From DRQF01 sp964559135 (GTDB taxonomy: Bacteria; Planctomycetota; GCA-002687715; DRQF01): DNA of 41,200 nucleotides. The stretch lies in NCBI GenBank assembly GCA_964559135.1, contig CAZLGG010000027.1, forward strand, positions 1 through 41,200, read 5' to 3'. Below are positions 15,703-25,500 of the stretch, piece by piece (the stretch's first letter is position 1; every line of letters begins with the position of its first letter). Below the pieces are notes generated by a model. That model saw only the letters and a program-made list of their open reading frames with translations, was not told the DNA's origin and searched no databases. Made by a program: the position numbers and the translations under genes.

Positions 15703-18700
15703 ATGCAACGCGTTTCCTCGGGTTCCCCCCCTCGTGGAAGAGACGACTCCCCTCGTGGTCTCGCTCCCCTCCTTGACTTGGGACGCCTCCTTGTCGTCCT
15801 CCTCGGCCTCGGTCTGCCCGGGGTTGCGCAAACGACGTGGTTCGTGGACGCATCGGTCCCCTCTTCCGGAGACGGATTGACCGCGGCGACCGCCTTCAAG
15901 ACCATCCAGGAGGGCATCACCTCCGCCGTGGCGGGCGACACCGTGACCGTGGCAGCCGGAGACTATGTTCTTACGACGGCACTCGTGCTGGACCGCTCCA
16001 TTCAGATTCTGGGCGCCCAGGTGGGCGTCGATGCCCGCGGCCGCGTCGTCGGGCCGCCGAGTCCCCTGACCGAATCGATCATCAGTGGAACGGGAATCCT
16101 CCTCACCCTGTCGGGGGGGGCCGGGGGCGCCGTCGTGGACGGCTTCGTATTCACCGGGGGGACCCAGGCCATCGACTCCGCGTCGGGAACGCCCGGCGTT
16201 CTCGACGGGCTCGTGATCCGCAATTGCCATTTTTCGAACACGAGCGGCGCCTTCTTGTTTCTCGACAAGGACGCGACGGATCTCAGCCTCAGTCGCAACG
16301 TTTTCACGTCCTCATCGACCGCGCCCTTTCTCCACTTCGCGAGCGGCCTGTTTCTCGGCCTCGAGATCGTCGACAACGAACTGATTCGGACGGGAACCCC
16401 CTCGGGGGCCGGCCTCCTCGCCGACGGCGATCACAATATCGGGCCGAGCGGGCTGCGGGCGCCCCACCTGGATCGCAACGTCGTCCAAGGTCACGGCGTG
16501 GGCATGGATCTGGGTTCTCGAAGTTTCACCGGCGGCGTCATCGAAGGGAACCAATTCACAGGCAATGGAATCGGCTTGGGGTTCGGTATCCAATCGACAC
16601 TCATCCGCGGCAACGTCTTCCTCAACAACACGGATCGCGGACTGGCGCTCGGCGATGGAAACCTGGGGGATCCCAGCCGCGGTGCGGTGAGTCTCACGGT
16701 CCGCGAGAATGCCTTCTCCGGCAGTGGTCAGGCCGATGCAGCCTTGGCGGCCGGTCAGGCTCCGGGGCAGGTGTCGACGCTCGTGTTTCGCGAGAATCTC
16801 TTTCAGAGCCCGGTCGGTTTCCGCAACGACGACGCGTCCGGCGACATCGTGGACCTCTCCGTGAATGCCTGGAATGATCTGACGGGCCCCATGTCGACGA
16901 CCCACCCCTCGGGGCTCGGAGCCCAGATCACGGGGGCCGGATCTGCCGATGTGGACTTCAGCCCGTGGTTCGATTCCAGCGTCGACGCGGATGCTCTCAC
17001 CGCGGGCTTCCAGGGGGATCGTTCCGCCCTCACCGTCGATGACGATTCCGCCCAGGTCGGTTTGGACGGGCGCGTCGAGGAGGCGCTGGGGGAGGCGGCG
17101 TCCGGAGGCGTCCTCTCCGTGTCACCGGGGACCTATGCGGAAAGCCGCATGACCGTGAGTCAACCCGTGACTCTGGCCGGCCCGGTGGGGGGAGGCGCTA
17201 CGCTCGTCGCGGTCGAGGACACCGCGGACACACCTTCCACCGACCGGGCCTGGTTCCTCGTGACCGGCGGGTCCGTCGTCATCAGGAACCTCGATTTCGA
17301 CGGTGACAGCGTGAACGGTCGCGTCATTCATCAGGCTCTTCGTATCTCGGGCCCCAACGCGCTCGTCCAGGATTGCAACTTCACGCGGATCAAGAATGCC
17401 GCCTACGCAGGCATCGCCATCGTCAGCTTCGAAAACACGGTGGTGGATGGCTGCACGTTTTCGGACATCGAACGGGTGGGCGTCCTTTTCTTCGGTGCCG
17501 GCGTCACCGCCGGGCAAGTCGTCAACTGCACGTACACGGGGAAGGGACCGGGCGATCACGAAGACCATGGGATCGAACTTGGGGGAGGCGCCGTCGTCTC
17601 CATGAGCGGCACCACCGTCACGGCCTGCAGCGGAACCAACCTCACGAACGGTTTTGAATCCGCGGCCATCCTCGTGAGCACCTTCTTCGGCCCCGGAACC
17701 ACCCTCACCATGACCGGCGGGAATCAGATCCACGCCAACATCATCGGCGTTCAGATCGGATTCGGGCAAGGGGATGCCTCGCGCGCGGTGATCTCGGGAG
17801 ACGATCTCTCCGGCAACAGTCGGTTCAACCTCTCCTGCTCCGGTGACGCTGCGGAGGTCGTCGTGGAGTCCACGGACCTCACGGGCGCCGGTGAAGCCGG
17901 GCTCTCCGTACGCTTCGGGGCTCTGGTCGACGCTGGGAACTGCGGCGTCGAGGTCACCTCTCTCGGGCTCAGCGCCGCGGGGAACGACTTCTCCGGCTAC
18001 GGATTCGACGACTTGCAGCCCTTCGCCGTGATCCAGGAGAACCCGCTGGGGATGCCCGTCGTCTATGCCCACGGGAACGACTTCGGTCTTACCGTCGCGA
18101 CGGATGACATCGAGGCTCTCCTCCAGGATGATGACGAGGACCCCGCCGTGGCGGCCGTGGAGTTCACGAACTCGACGCCGTTCATCGCCTGCCCTCCGGG
18201 CGTGACGGTGTCGTGTCCCGGCGACGTACCCCAGCCGGCTCAGACCCTTGCGGCTTTCCGCGCCCTCGGCGGAGTGATTTCGACGTCCAATGTCGCCACG
18301 CTGACTTCATCCGACGCGACCACGGGCAGTCCCAGCAACTTGCCCGGCGTCCATTTCGTCGAACGCACCTATTCCTTCACGGACGCCTGTGGCGGCGCCG
18401 CCTCCTGCGCTTCGCCCCAGGTGATCGACATCGTGGACACGATCGCGCCCGTGGCGGTCTGTAACAATTTCGCCGTCGCCGCGACGTTGGACCCGATCAC
18501 CGGCGTCTATGCGCTCACCGCGGCGGATCTGGCTGCGATCGGGGCCGGGTCGACAGATGACTGCAGCGCTTTTTCGAGTCTCCAGATCATGGCGACGCCT
18601 TCGACCCTGACGTGTGCCGACATCCCCCAGGCGACGATCAGCATCGTGGTCATGGACGAGGCCGGGAACCTCTCCACGAATCTCGCCACGTGCACCGTGA

Positions 18701-21240
18701 CCGTGGGAGATACGGCGCCGCCGGTGCTCACCGCTTGTCCCGGAAACCTGTCCGCTTCGACGGACTCGGGCCTTTGTACCGCGACCGTGAGCTGGGCGCC
18801 GCCCGTCGCGACGGACAATTGCTCCGTGACGCTGACGTCCACCCACAACCCCGGTGATTCCTTCAACCTCGGAACGACGACGGTGGTGTACACGGCCGCC
18901 GATCCGACCGGCAATACGGCGAGTTGTAGCTTCGACGTGGTGGTGACCGACAACGAAGCCCCCACCATCACCTGCCCCGCCGATGTCATGACGGGCACCG
19001 ACCCAGGTCTGTGCACCGCGTCCGGCGTGGCCCTCGGCACGGCCACGGGAAACGACCCCTGCAGCGCCGTGACGATCACGAACGATGCTCCGACTCTCTT
19101 TCCGGCGGGGGCCACCGTCGTGACCTGGACGGCGACCGACGTCGCGGGCAATGCCTCGACCTGCATGCAGACCGTGACGGTGACGGATGGGGAGTTCCCC
19201 ACGATCGCGTGCCCCGCCAACATCGTCGTCGGCACCGATCCGGGGCTTTGCACGGCTCAGGTCACTTTCGCCGTGACCGGTTCCGACAACTGCTCCATGG
19301 GATTCGCGATCAATCAGACGGATATGACGGGGTTGGCTTCGGGGGACGCTTTTCCCGTCGGGACGACGACGCTCGTCTTTCAGGCCATCGACGCCGCCGG
19401 TAACATGGCGTCGTGTAGTTTCGACGTGAGTGTGGCGGATATGGAGTCGCCTGTTCTGACGGGCTGCCCCGGAAACATCAACGTGACGCCCAGCCAGGGC
19501 GGAAGCACGGCGGTGGCGACCTGGACGCCGCCCAACGCGTCGGACAATTGCCCCGGCGTGACCTTGACGTCGACGCACAATCCGGGCGACAGCTTTCCCA
19601 TCGGTACCACGCTCGTGACCTACACGGCCATGGATACGGCGGGGAACTCGACCTCGTGTTCATTCTCCGTGGTCGTCGCGGCGGATTTCGCAGCGGCGGT
19701 CGACTACTCGTTGCTCGGGACGATGAATACGCCTGGAGTTCAGGTCTCGGACGTCGTCCTGGCCGACATGGGTTCCTCTCCGACCAACACGCTGCCCGAC
19801 GGTCACCTGGACATCGTTGCGGCTCTCAGCGCCAGCGACGAGGTCGCGATCCTTTTCAACGACGGGAACGGAGCGTTTCCGGTGCTCGACCTCATCGACG
19901 TCAGCGCGGCGGGTTCCAATCCCGGGGCGTTGGCCTTCGGGAACCTGGACGGCATGCCGGGCACAGACCTGGCCGTGACCTTGCAAGGGAGTGATGCTGT
20001 CCTCGTCTTGCTCAATACCGGCAGCGGGTTGATCACCGGAACGGTGTTCGACCTGTTCGCGACTCTCGGCGCCCACGAACCCGTCGACATCGCGGTGGGC
20101 GACATCGATCTGGCGGGCACGGATGACATCGTCGTGGCGTGCCTCGGCGATCTTTTCGGTGTGGGGGAAGCGGTGGCGGTTTCGCTCAACGGCGGAGCCT
20201 TCGGTCCCCTGCTGTCGACCACGGGGTTCAATCGGCCGGGGGCGGTGGCTTTCTGCTCGCGGGACGCCGACCCCTTCATCGATCTCGTGATCGCGCAGCA
20301 GGCGCCGGGGGTCTCGTCGCAAAACGTCTTGCTCTATGAGAACGACTTGGCGGGAAGTTTCTTCGAGGCTTCCGTCCACTTGGATGTCCCGGAGCAGGCT
20401 TTCGCTCTTTGCTGCGGCGATCTGAATGGAGATGGCATTCCCAACGATGTCGGAGTTCTGACGCGGCCCGCTCTTCCCATCAACCCGGGCCTCGTCTCGA
20501 TCTTCGTCAACAACGGGGGCCTGGGCTTCAACGGGAACAGTTTCAACGCCCCCATCCTGGCGACGGCGGGTCTTGGCGTTCGCGCCATCGCCTGCGGCGA
20601 CTTGCAAGCCGATACGCTGGCGCCCGGGCTCATCTGCGCCCAAGACGTCGTCGTTGCCGATGGCGGCCAAGATCGACTGTCGTTGTTCTTGGGGTTGGAC
20701 TGCTTCACCGGCGTCTTCGATTCCACGGACACGCTCGCAACCAACGCCGCCCCTTCCGCCATCGACATCGGTGATGTGGATGGCGACGGCATTCCGGACC
20801 TCGTCATCGCGAATCAAGGAGGTGACTCCGTCACGGTCCGCATGGCGATTCCGCGAGCTCGAGGCGATGTCTTCGGGGTCGCCTGTCCGGGTAGTTTGGG
20901 CCTGCCCCAGATTTCGGTTCCGGCCTTGCCCATCCACGGACAGACGGCTTCCGTGGCGCTCGCCAACGTCCCGGCGATGCTGCCCGTCGTCTTGGGGGTC
21001 TCACCGAGCCTCGCTATCAGTGTCGTCGGCGGAGGGTGTGTCACCTACCTGGCGCCCCCGGTGTTCACGTTCACTCTGACGAGTTCGGCCACGGGCGACG
21101 TGCTTTTCCCGTTCGATATCGACCCGCCGCCCATGCTCACGGGCACGGAGTTGTTTTTCCAGTTCGGGGTGTTTGATCCGGGAGGGGCCTTCGGGAATCT
21201 CTCGTTCAGCGCCGCGGTTCGGATACGTGTCGGATTCTGA
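15703..21240 (+). CDS. Giant secreted beta-helix / HYR / FG-GAP surface protein
   Basis: This 1845-aa protein starts after AAAGGAT with a long basic leader and a signal-like segment (about residues 29-44, GRLLVVLLGLGLPGVAQ). Residues about 46-800 form a right-handed parallel beta helix: FVDASVPSSGDGLTAATAFK and TIQEGITSAVAGDTVTVAAG open the fold, and NxF/NxL coil turns recur. Residues about 828-1000 hold two degenerate cysteine-rich repeats. Four HYR domains follow (about 1003-1326), each with TCPA/ACPGN, a DNC turn, FPVGTTTV and SCSFDV. Next comes an FG-GAP/VCBS block (1326-1719) with calcium-binding loops such as DVDGDGIPD. The last 125 residues (GDVFGVACPGSLGLPQIS to RIRVGF) match the tail of the protein at 30054. 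Adhesion or polysaccharide binding is plausible; the beta helix lacks recognisable lyase residues. Confidence 0.85.
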   Translation: MQRVSSGSPPRGRDDSPRGLAPLLDLGRLLVVLLGLGLPGVAQTTWFVDASVPSSGDGLTAATAFKTIQEGITSAVAGDTVTVAAGDYVLTTALVLDRSIQILGAQVGVDARGRVVGPPSPLTESIISGTGILLTLSGGAGGAVVDGFVFTGGTQAIDSASGTPGVLDGLVIRNCHFSNTSGAFLFLDKDATDLSLSRNVFTSSSTAPFLHFASGLFLGLEIVDNELIRTGTPSGAGLLADGDHNIGPSGLRAPHLDRNVVQGHGVGMDLGSRSFTGGVIEGNQFTGNGIGLGFGIQSTLIRGNVFLNNTDRGLALGDGNLGDPSRGAVSLTVRENAFSGSGQADAALAAGQAPGQVSTLVFRENLFQSPVGFRNDDASGDIVDLSVNAWNDLTGPMSTTHPSGLGAQITGAGSADVDFSPWFDSSVDADALTAGFQGDRSALTVDDDSAQVGLDGRVEEALGEAASGGVLSVSPGTYAESRMTVSQPVTLAGPVGGGATLVAVEDTADTPSTDRAWFLVTGGSVVIRNLDFDGDSVNGRVIHQALRISGPNALVQDCNFTRIKNAAYAGIAIVSFENTVVDGCTFSDIERVGVLFFGAGVTAGQVVNCTYTGKGPGDHEDHGIELGGGAVVSMSGTTVTACSGTNLTNGFESAAILVSTFFGPGTTLTMTGGNQIHANIIGVQIGFGQGDASRAVISGDDLSGNSRFNLSCSGDAAEVVVESTDLTGAGEAGLSVRFGALVDAGNCGVEVTSLGLSAAGNDFSGYGFDDLQPFAVIQENPLGMPVVYAHGNDFGLTVATDDIEALLQDDDEDPAVAAVEFTNSTPFIACPPGVTVSCPGDVPQPAQTLAAFRALGGVISTSNVATLTSSDATTGSPSNLPGVHFVERTYSFTDACGGAASCASPQVIDIVDTIAPVAVCNNFAVAATLDPITGVYALTAADLAAIGAGSTDDCSAFSSLQIMATPSTLTCADIPQATISIVVMDEAGNLSTNLATCTVTVGDTAPPVLTACPGNLSASTDSGLCTATVSWAPPVATDNCSVTLTSTHNPGDSFNLGTTTVVYTAADPTGNTASCSFDVVVTDNEAPTITCPADVMTGTDPGLCTASGVALGTATGNDPCSAVTITNDAPTLFPAGATVVTWTATDVAGNASTCMQTVTVTDGEFPTIACPANIVVGTDPGLCTAQVTFAVTGSDNCSMGFAINQTDMTGLASGDAFPVGTTTLVFQAIDAAGNMASCSFDVSVADMESPVLTGCPGNINVTPSQGGSTAVATWTPPNASDNCPGVTLTSTHNPGDSFPIGTTLVTYTAMDTAGNSTSCSFSVVVAADFAAAVDYSLLGTMNTPGVQVSDVVLADMGSSPTNTLPDGHLDIVAALSASDEVAILFNDGNGAFPVLDLIDVSAAGSNPGALAFGNLDGMPGTDLAVTLQGSDAVLVLLNTGSGLITGTVFDLFATLGAHEPVDIAVGDIDLAGTDDIVVACLGDLFGVGEAVAVSLNGGAFGPLLSTTGFNRPGAVAFCSRDADPFIDLVIAQQAPGVSSQNVLLYENDLAGSFFEASVHLDVPEQAFALCCGDLNGDGIPNDVGVLTRPALPINPGLVSIFVNNGGLGFNGNSFNAPILATAGLGVRAIACGDLQADTLAPGLICAQDVVVADGGQDRLSLFLGLDCFTGVFDSTDTLATNAAPSAIDIGDVDGDGIPDLVIANQGGDSVTVRMAIPRARGDVFGVACPGSLGLPQISVPALPIHGQTASVALANVPAMLPVVLGVSPSLAISVVGGGCVTYLAPPVFTFTLTSSATGDVLFPFDIDPPPMLTGTELFFQFGVFDPGGAFGNLSFSAAVRIRVGF

Positions 21241-21374
21241 TGGAGTTGTGTTTCATCGAGTTTCACTCACAGTGAATATTCTTGCGGATATGCCTGTCTC
21301 CATTCCGTAGGATGGCGGACGCGCTGGCCCATCTTTGTCATCTTCTTTTGTTCTTCAGAAATAGGAGTTTCCCC
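21241..21374. other. Short intergenic region with a small inverted repeat
   Basis: TTCACT (21262-21267) and AGTGAA (21271-21276) form a perfect 6-bp inverted repeat with a 3-base spacer, 21 bases past the stop of the giant gene. The sequence after it is only moderately T-rich (TATTCTTG), so it is a weak terminator or a possible operator. AGGAG precedes the next start codon at 21375. Confidence 0.35.
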
Positions 21375-22455
21375 ATGCGGTGGCGTTATCCCCCCCTGCT
21401 CATCCCAACCCTCGTGCTCGCCTTGCTGGCGACGTTGACCCCGGCTCAAGTGCTGCTCACGGAGGATTTCTCCACGGCAGCGGGCTTGACGCCTCCCGCC
21501 GGCTGGACCACCCACCTCGTCGTGGGGACCAACGCCTTCCAGAACTGGCGTTTCGACAACCCCAACCCGGGTTCCACGATCTCGGCGCCTCTCACGGCTC
21601 CGATCGCCATCTGCGATTCCGACTTCCTCGGCTTCGCGGCCGGCCCGGTGCAGGCGGAACTGATTTCACCCACGTTCGATGCCTCGTCCGGCATCATTGT
21701 TCTCGAATGGGATCAATGGCACCGCATCTTCGGCGGGGCCGGCACCAGCAGCGTCGTCAACGTTTTCGTCAACGACGGCGTCATGGACACGCTCGTCTAC
21801 ACGAACGATTCGGGGACGGCGAATCCGGACCATCAATCGATCGACATCACGGCGGCCGCCAACGGTTCGCCGACTGCGTCCCTTCGCTTCGAATACAATG
21901 GTTTCTTCGACTTCTGGTGGCACCTCGATGTTGTCGACCTGCCACCAGAAGGCGAAGAAACCATCGTATTCGNNNNNNNNNNGGCCCTTGCCGGACTTCC
22001 CGGGAACCGACGAGGACTTGGAACTCGAAAGCGGCATCAACACGTTCATGCTCACGGGTGGCTCTCAGCACATCCAGCACGATGTGTTTCCCGGCGACGT
22101 CGTGACTCTCAGGATGCACTCTCCGAACGGCACGTTCCTGGGTCTGAATTTCTCATTCCTCGCCACGCTTTATCCCATGGGCGGTACGGTGAATCTCGTC
22201 TCCCCGGCCTTCCCCGGGATCTATGCCAACGCGGCTCCACCACCCTTCGGCACCGTCAGCGTCCTCGGCAGTGGAGCCCTCTCCCTGTTCGGCGTGCCGG
22301 CGCTCCTGCCGCTGGGAGGTGTCAGCTTCAGCTTCCAGTGGCCCGTGTTCATCGCGCCCACGGAGCGCGTGATGATTCAGGGGCTGGTGACCGGAACGAT
22401 CCCTGCCAATGGGTTTTTCGCCACGACGGACGGCCACGTCTTCGTCGGCAACTGA
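21375..22455 (+). CDS. Secreted choice-of-anchor J protein (paralogue 2), interrupted by assembly gap
   Basis: This is the close paralogue of the gene at 14378. AGGAG precedes the ATG; the signal peptide ends near TPAQ (residue 25). The jelly roll carries LTEDFSTAAGLTPPAGWTTH, VLEWDQWHRIF, SIDITAAANGSPTASLRFEY and GFFDFWW. The reading frame then runs into an 83-bp palindrome and ten N. After the gap the frame resumes at PLPDFPGTDEDLELESG and ends in GFFATTDGHVFVGN, matching the paralogue tail. The residues just before the gap (HLDVVDLPPEGEETIVF) do not fit the paralogue, which reads QVDNVFVF there, and are probably an assembly artefact. The ten N are a placeholder, so frame continuity across the gap cannot be judged. 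The gene itself is probably intact in the organism, about 350 codons long. Confidence 0.75.
21890..21972. repeat. Imperfect 83-bp palindrome abutting the assembly gap
   Basis: Two 41-base arms centred on 21931 pair with about six mismatches, and the right arm ends on the last base before the N run. Read on the plus strand the left arm encodes EYNGFFDFWWHLD; read on the minus strand the right arm encodes EYDGFFAFWWQVDNIEV, the same protein motif from a slightly different gene copy. This looks like a chimeric contig end joining two inverted paralogous copies rather than a functional element. Confidence 0.8.
21973..21982. other. Assembly gap (10 N)
   Basis: Ten undetermined bases lie inside the choice-of-anchor J gene. 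The true gap length is unknown; comparison with the paralogue at 14378 suggests that little or no coding sequence is missing once the palindromic end is discounted. Confidence 0.95.
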
Positions 22456-22473
22456 TCGGCTGGTCCGAACATG

Positions 22474-22509
22474 AAAACGCCCTCGGCGCCGCGGCGCCGA
22501 GGGCGTTTT
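22474..22509. terminator. Strong bidirectional terminator between convergent genes
   Basis: AAAACGCCCTCGGCGCC (22474-22490) pairs perfectly over 17 bases with 22493-22509 around a 2-base GC loop, with T5 on the right and A4 on the left. It can end transcription from the choice-of-anchor gene (stop at 22455) and, on the other strand, from the CotH gene (stop at 22533). Confidence 0.9.
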
Positions 22510-22532
22510 TCTGTTGGGGCTCCCCCTGGGGA

Positions 22533-25500
22533 TCAGGGGTTCGTCGGCCCGACGAGTCCTTGCTGGCCCACCGTCCCGGAGATGGCGTTCGAGAGACCGG
22601 AGTTCGTGACGAAGGCCTGGAAATAGACGGTGATGCCGACGAGGCTCGGCAGGTTGGGGACCGTGGCCGCCCAAGAGCCGGTCCCCGCCGCATCCGTCAT
22701 GAAGAATTGGGTCATCGACGGGATGGGATTCACGAGCAGCGTGCCGTCCGTTCCCATGATCTGAGAGATCGGCGCGAAGTCGAAGACGATGTAGCCCTGT
22801 TGCCCGGGCGCCGCGCCCGAGATGAACGTTCCGAAGTTGTAGCCGATCTCGAGGGCGTGCAGAGCCTGAAGCGAGATCACGTTCTGGGTCACGTCTTCGG
22901 CGTTGTATTCCAGCGTGTGTCCGGGAAGAGGCAGGTTGGGGGCCGCGGGCGACGGCTGCATCCGGAAGAGCGTGGAGCTGGTGTCCGGCAGCGGGCCGAG
23001 GGCCACGTCGGTCATCTGCTGTCCGAAACTGAACCCGTCCAGCAGGGTGACACCGTCTGCGGCGAAGAGCGCCACGTCTTCCCCGCTGGCCTTCAACTTG
23101 AAAAGAGCGTGGAGGGGGCCGTCCAACGGTGAGTTGTCCGCCCAGACGAGGAGATACTGGTCGGCGCCGAGGATCGTTCCCGCCGGGAACGGCCACTTCG
23201 TGGGGATCGCGAAGTCGTCCGTGAGAAACATGCCGGAGAGGTCGATGCTTTGACCCGTCTCGTTGTGGATCTCGATATAGTCGTCGAATCCTCCCGCCTC
23301 GTCGGCAATCACCGTGTCGTTGCTGGCGAGTATCTCGGTGATCCGCAGTCCGATGGGTTGGGGATCGGTGACGATGTAGGAGAAAAGGAACAGGGGGGCA
23401 TCCTTGGGGTTCAAGGTCACCGCACCCAGCGTGTCCGTCGCCTGGACGTAGTATTCAACGAGGCTGCCCGCCCCCTGAGGCGGAATCGAAGAGGCGAAGG
23501 CGTCGCCGCCCGTGCTGGTCATCGGTTGACTGGTGAAGGCCCCGCCGTCGACCCGCCAGAAGAGCATCACGTCCTGGATGCCGTCCGCGTCCTCGGCGAT
23601 GGCCGTCACGGTGGCGCTGTCGCTGCTCATGGGAAGGGCGGGAGAGTGGGAGATGCCCGCCACGAGGGGGGGGAGGTTGCCCGTATCCGTGTTGGGGGCA
23701 TTGGGAGTCTGGGTCGCAAGCAGGCGGAAGAACGGGTCACCGTCCTGGCGCCGCCCGTAGGACACCGAATTGAATTGAGGACCCCAGTAGGCGAAGTCCA
23801 TGACGGTGGTGCCGTCCGCGGCGAACAGGGCGAGTTCCTCCCCGCTCGAAGAGAGCCGGAACGTGGCGTGGAGCGGTCCCTCGAGGGGCTCGTTGTCCGC
23901 GAAGATGATGAGGTAACCCTGGGCAGGGACCATCGTGCCCGCGGGAATCTGCCACTTCGTGGGCACGGCCATGTCGTCCGTGAGGAACCAGCCTCCGACG
24001 TCGATGGGTGATTGAGAATCATTGTAGAGCTCCACCCAGTCCTCGAAGTCTCCCGCAGCATCTGGGAACGTCGTCTGATTGGCGGCCGAAATCTCGTTGA
24101 TCCAGACGTGGGTCGGCTGTGTGGGCGGCTGGATCGACATGGCCTCCGCGACGGCGTCGGCATTGCGCGTCGGAATGAAACCCTTGATGAACGGCGATTG
24201 CGCCGAGAAGACGGTGGAAGACTCCCATCCCTGCTTGAACGGGTCGGCGATGGCGGCGGCTTGGATCGTCTGATGGAGGGCGTCGATGCGGGGATCGAGA
24301 ATCGAGGGGTCGGCATGGTCCGCGACGAACGCGAGGAGCTTCTCCACGAAGCGCCACCGCAGTGAGTCGATGGCCATGACCCGTTCTCTGAGTGCGTTCA
24401 AGAATCCAGGCGTGCCGAACGATGTGCCCGCGACGACGGACAGGTTGGCGACGGCCGGGACGAGAGCGAAATTCACGTCGGAGTCGAAGGGCCAGATTTC
24501 CCAACGATCCAGATCGAGGTCGTGGTCGAGGAAATAGTTGTTCGAAATGCTGTCGAGGTCGCCCGAGTATCCCACGACCACGAGATAGTCGAGCAGTTTG
24601 TCCACGTTCACTTGATCGAGGAGCATCCGCTCGAAGTCCGGCGCCGTCGGATCGTCGAGGAAGTTGATGAGCCCGACCAAGTCGGCATTGCCGGGAGCGC
24701 TGGAGACCTTTTTCTCGTAGACGATGGGGTAGAGGGAGGGGTCCGTGGCGACCGAAAGATTGCCGCGGCACTTGTAGACGTTGGCATTCAGGCTCCGTCC
24801 GTTGCGGGAGAGGAATTCCTCCTCCAATTGTTCAACGGATTGAAAGACGCCGAGATACTCGCCATTCACCACGAGAGCCACCGAGCCGATATTCGCGACC
24901 GGGTTCTGGAGGTCTTCGTGCAAGGAGAAGGCGAGAGGCTCTCGAAGGAGCGACGGGTCCAGAAAGCTCGACTTGAGGTTGAGTTCGGAGCGGCCCATGA
25001 AGGTGTCCCCGGCAGCGAATTTCACCTTCCAGGCCTTCTTCGAGATCGCCCGAGCCGAGACCCCGCGGAAACGGACCTGGGCGTTGTGGGACACGCCGTT
25101 GACCGTGAACGTGGCGGGGACTTCGGTGAAGGGGTCGAGCTGGATGTTGCGCGATATGAACTGGAGGTCGGCCGGGGCGATCGTGATCTCGTAGACGGGC
25201 AGTCCGGACGCCGACGGATCGGACGCCGTGGCCGTCATGGTGACACTGGGCGGGCTTTCGACACCGTCGAAATTCCTCGCGGTGATCCGGTAGTGATGAG
25301 TCGTTCCGAGGACCGCCTGATCATCGAAGTAACGGGGCGGAGCGTTCCAGATCGTCGCCACCGGGACGAAAGGGCCCGCCGCAGCATCCGCACGATAGAC
25401 GATGAAATTCTCGATATTCGGATCGGTGGGCCAATCCCACGTGAGAATGTTCCGGTTGTACCCGGAGAGGGCTTGGAAACCCTGGGGAGCGAGTGGGGCG

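Noticed and set aside
15703..18100. Polysaccharide lyase activity for the beta-helix domain
   Set aside because: The coil pattern is clear but no catalytic residue cluster of a known lyase or hydrolase family could be identified by eye.
15703..21240. Tandem cysteine-containing repeats as a CRISPR or DNA repeat array
   Set aside because: The periodicity is in codons (HYR and related domains of about 80 aa), not conserved DNA repeats with spacers.
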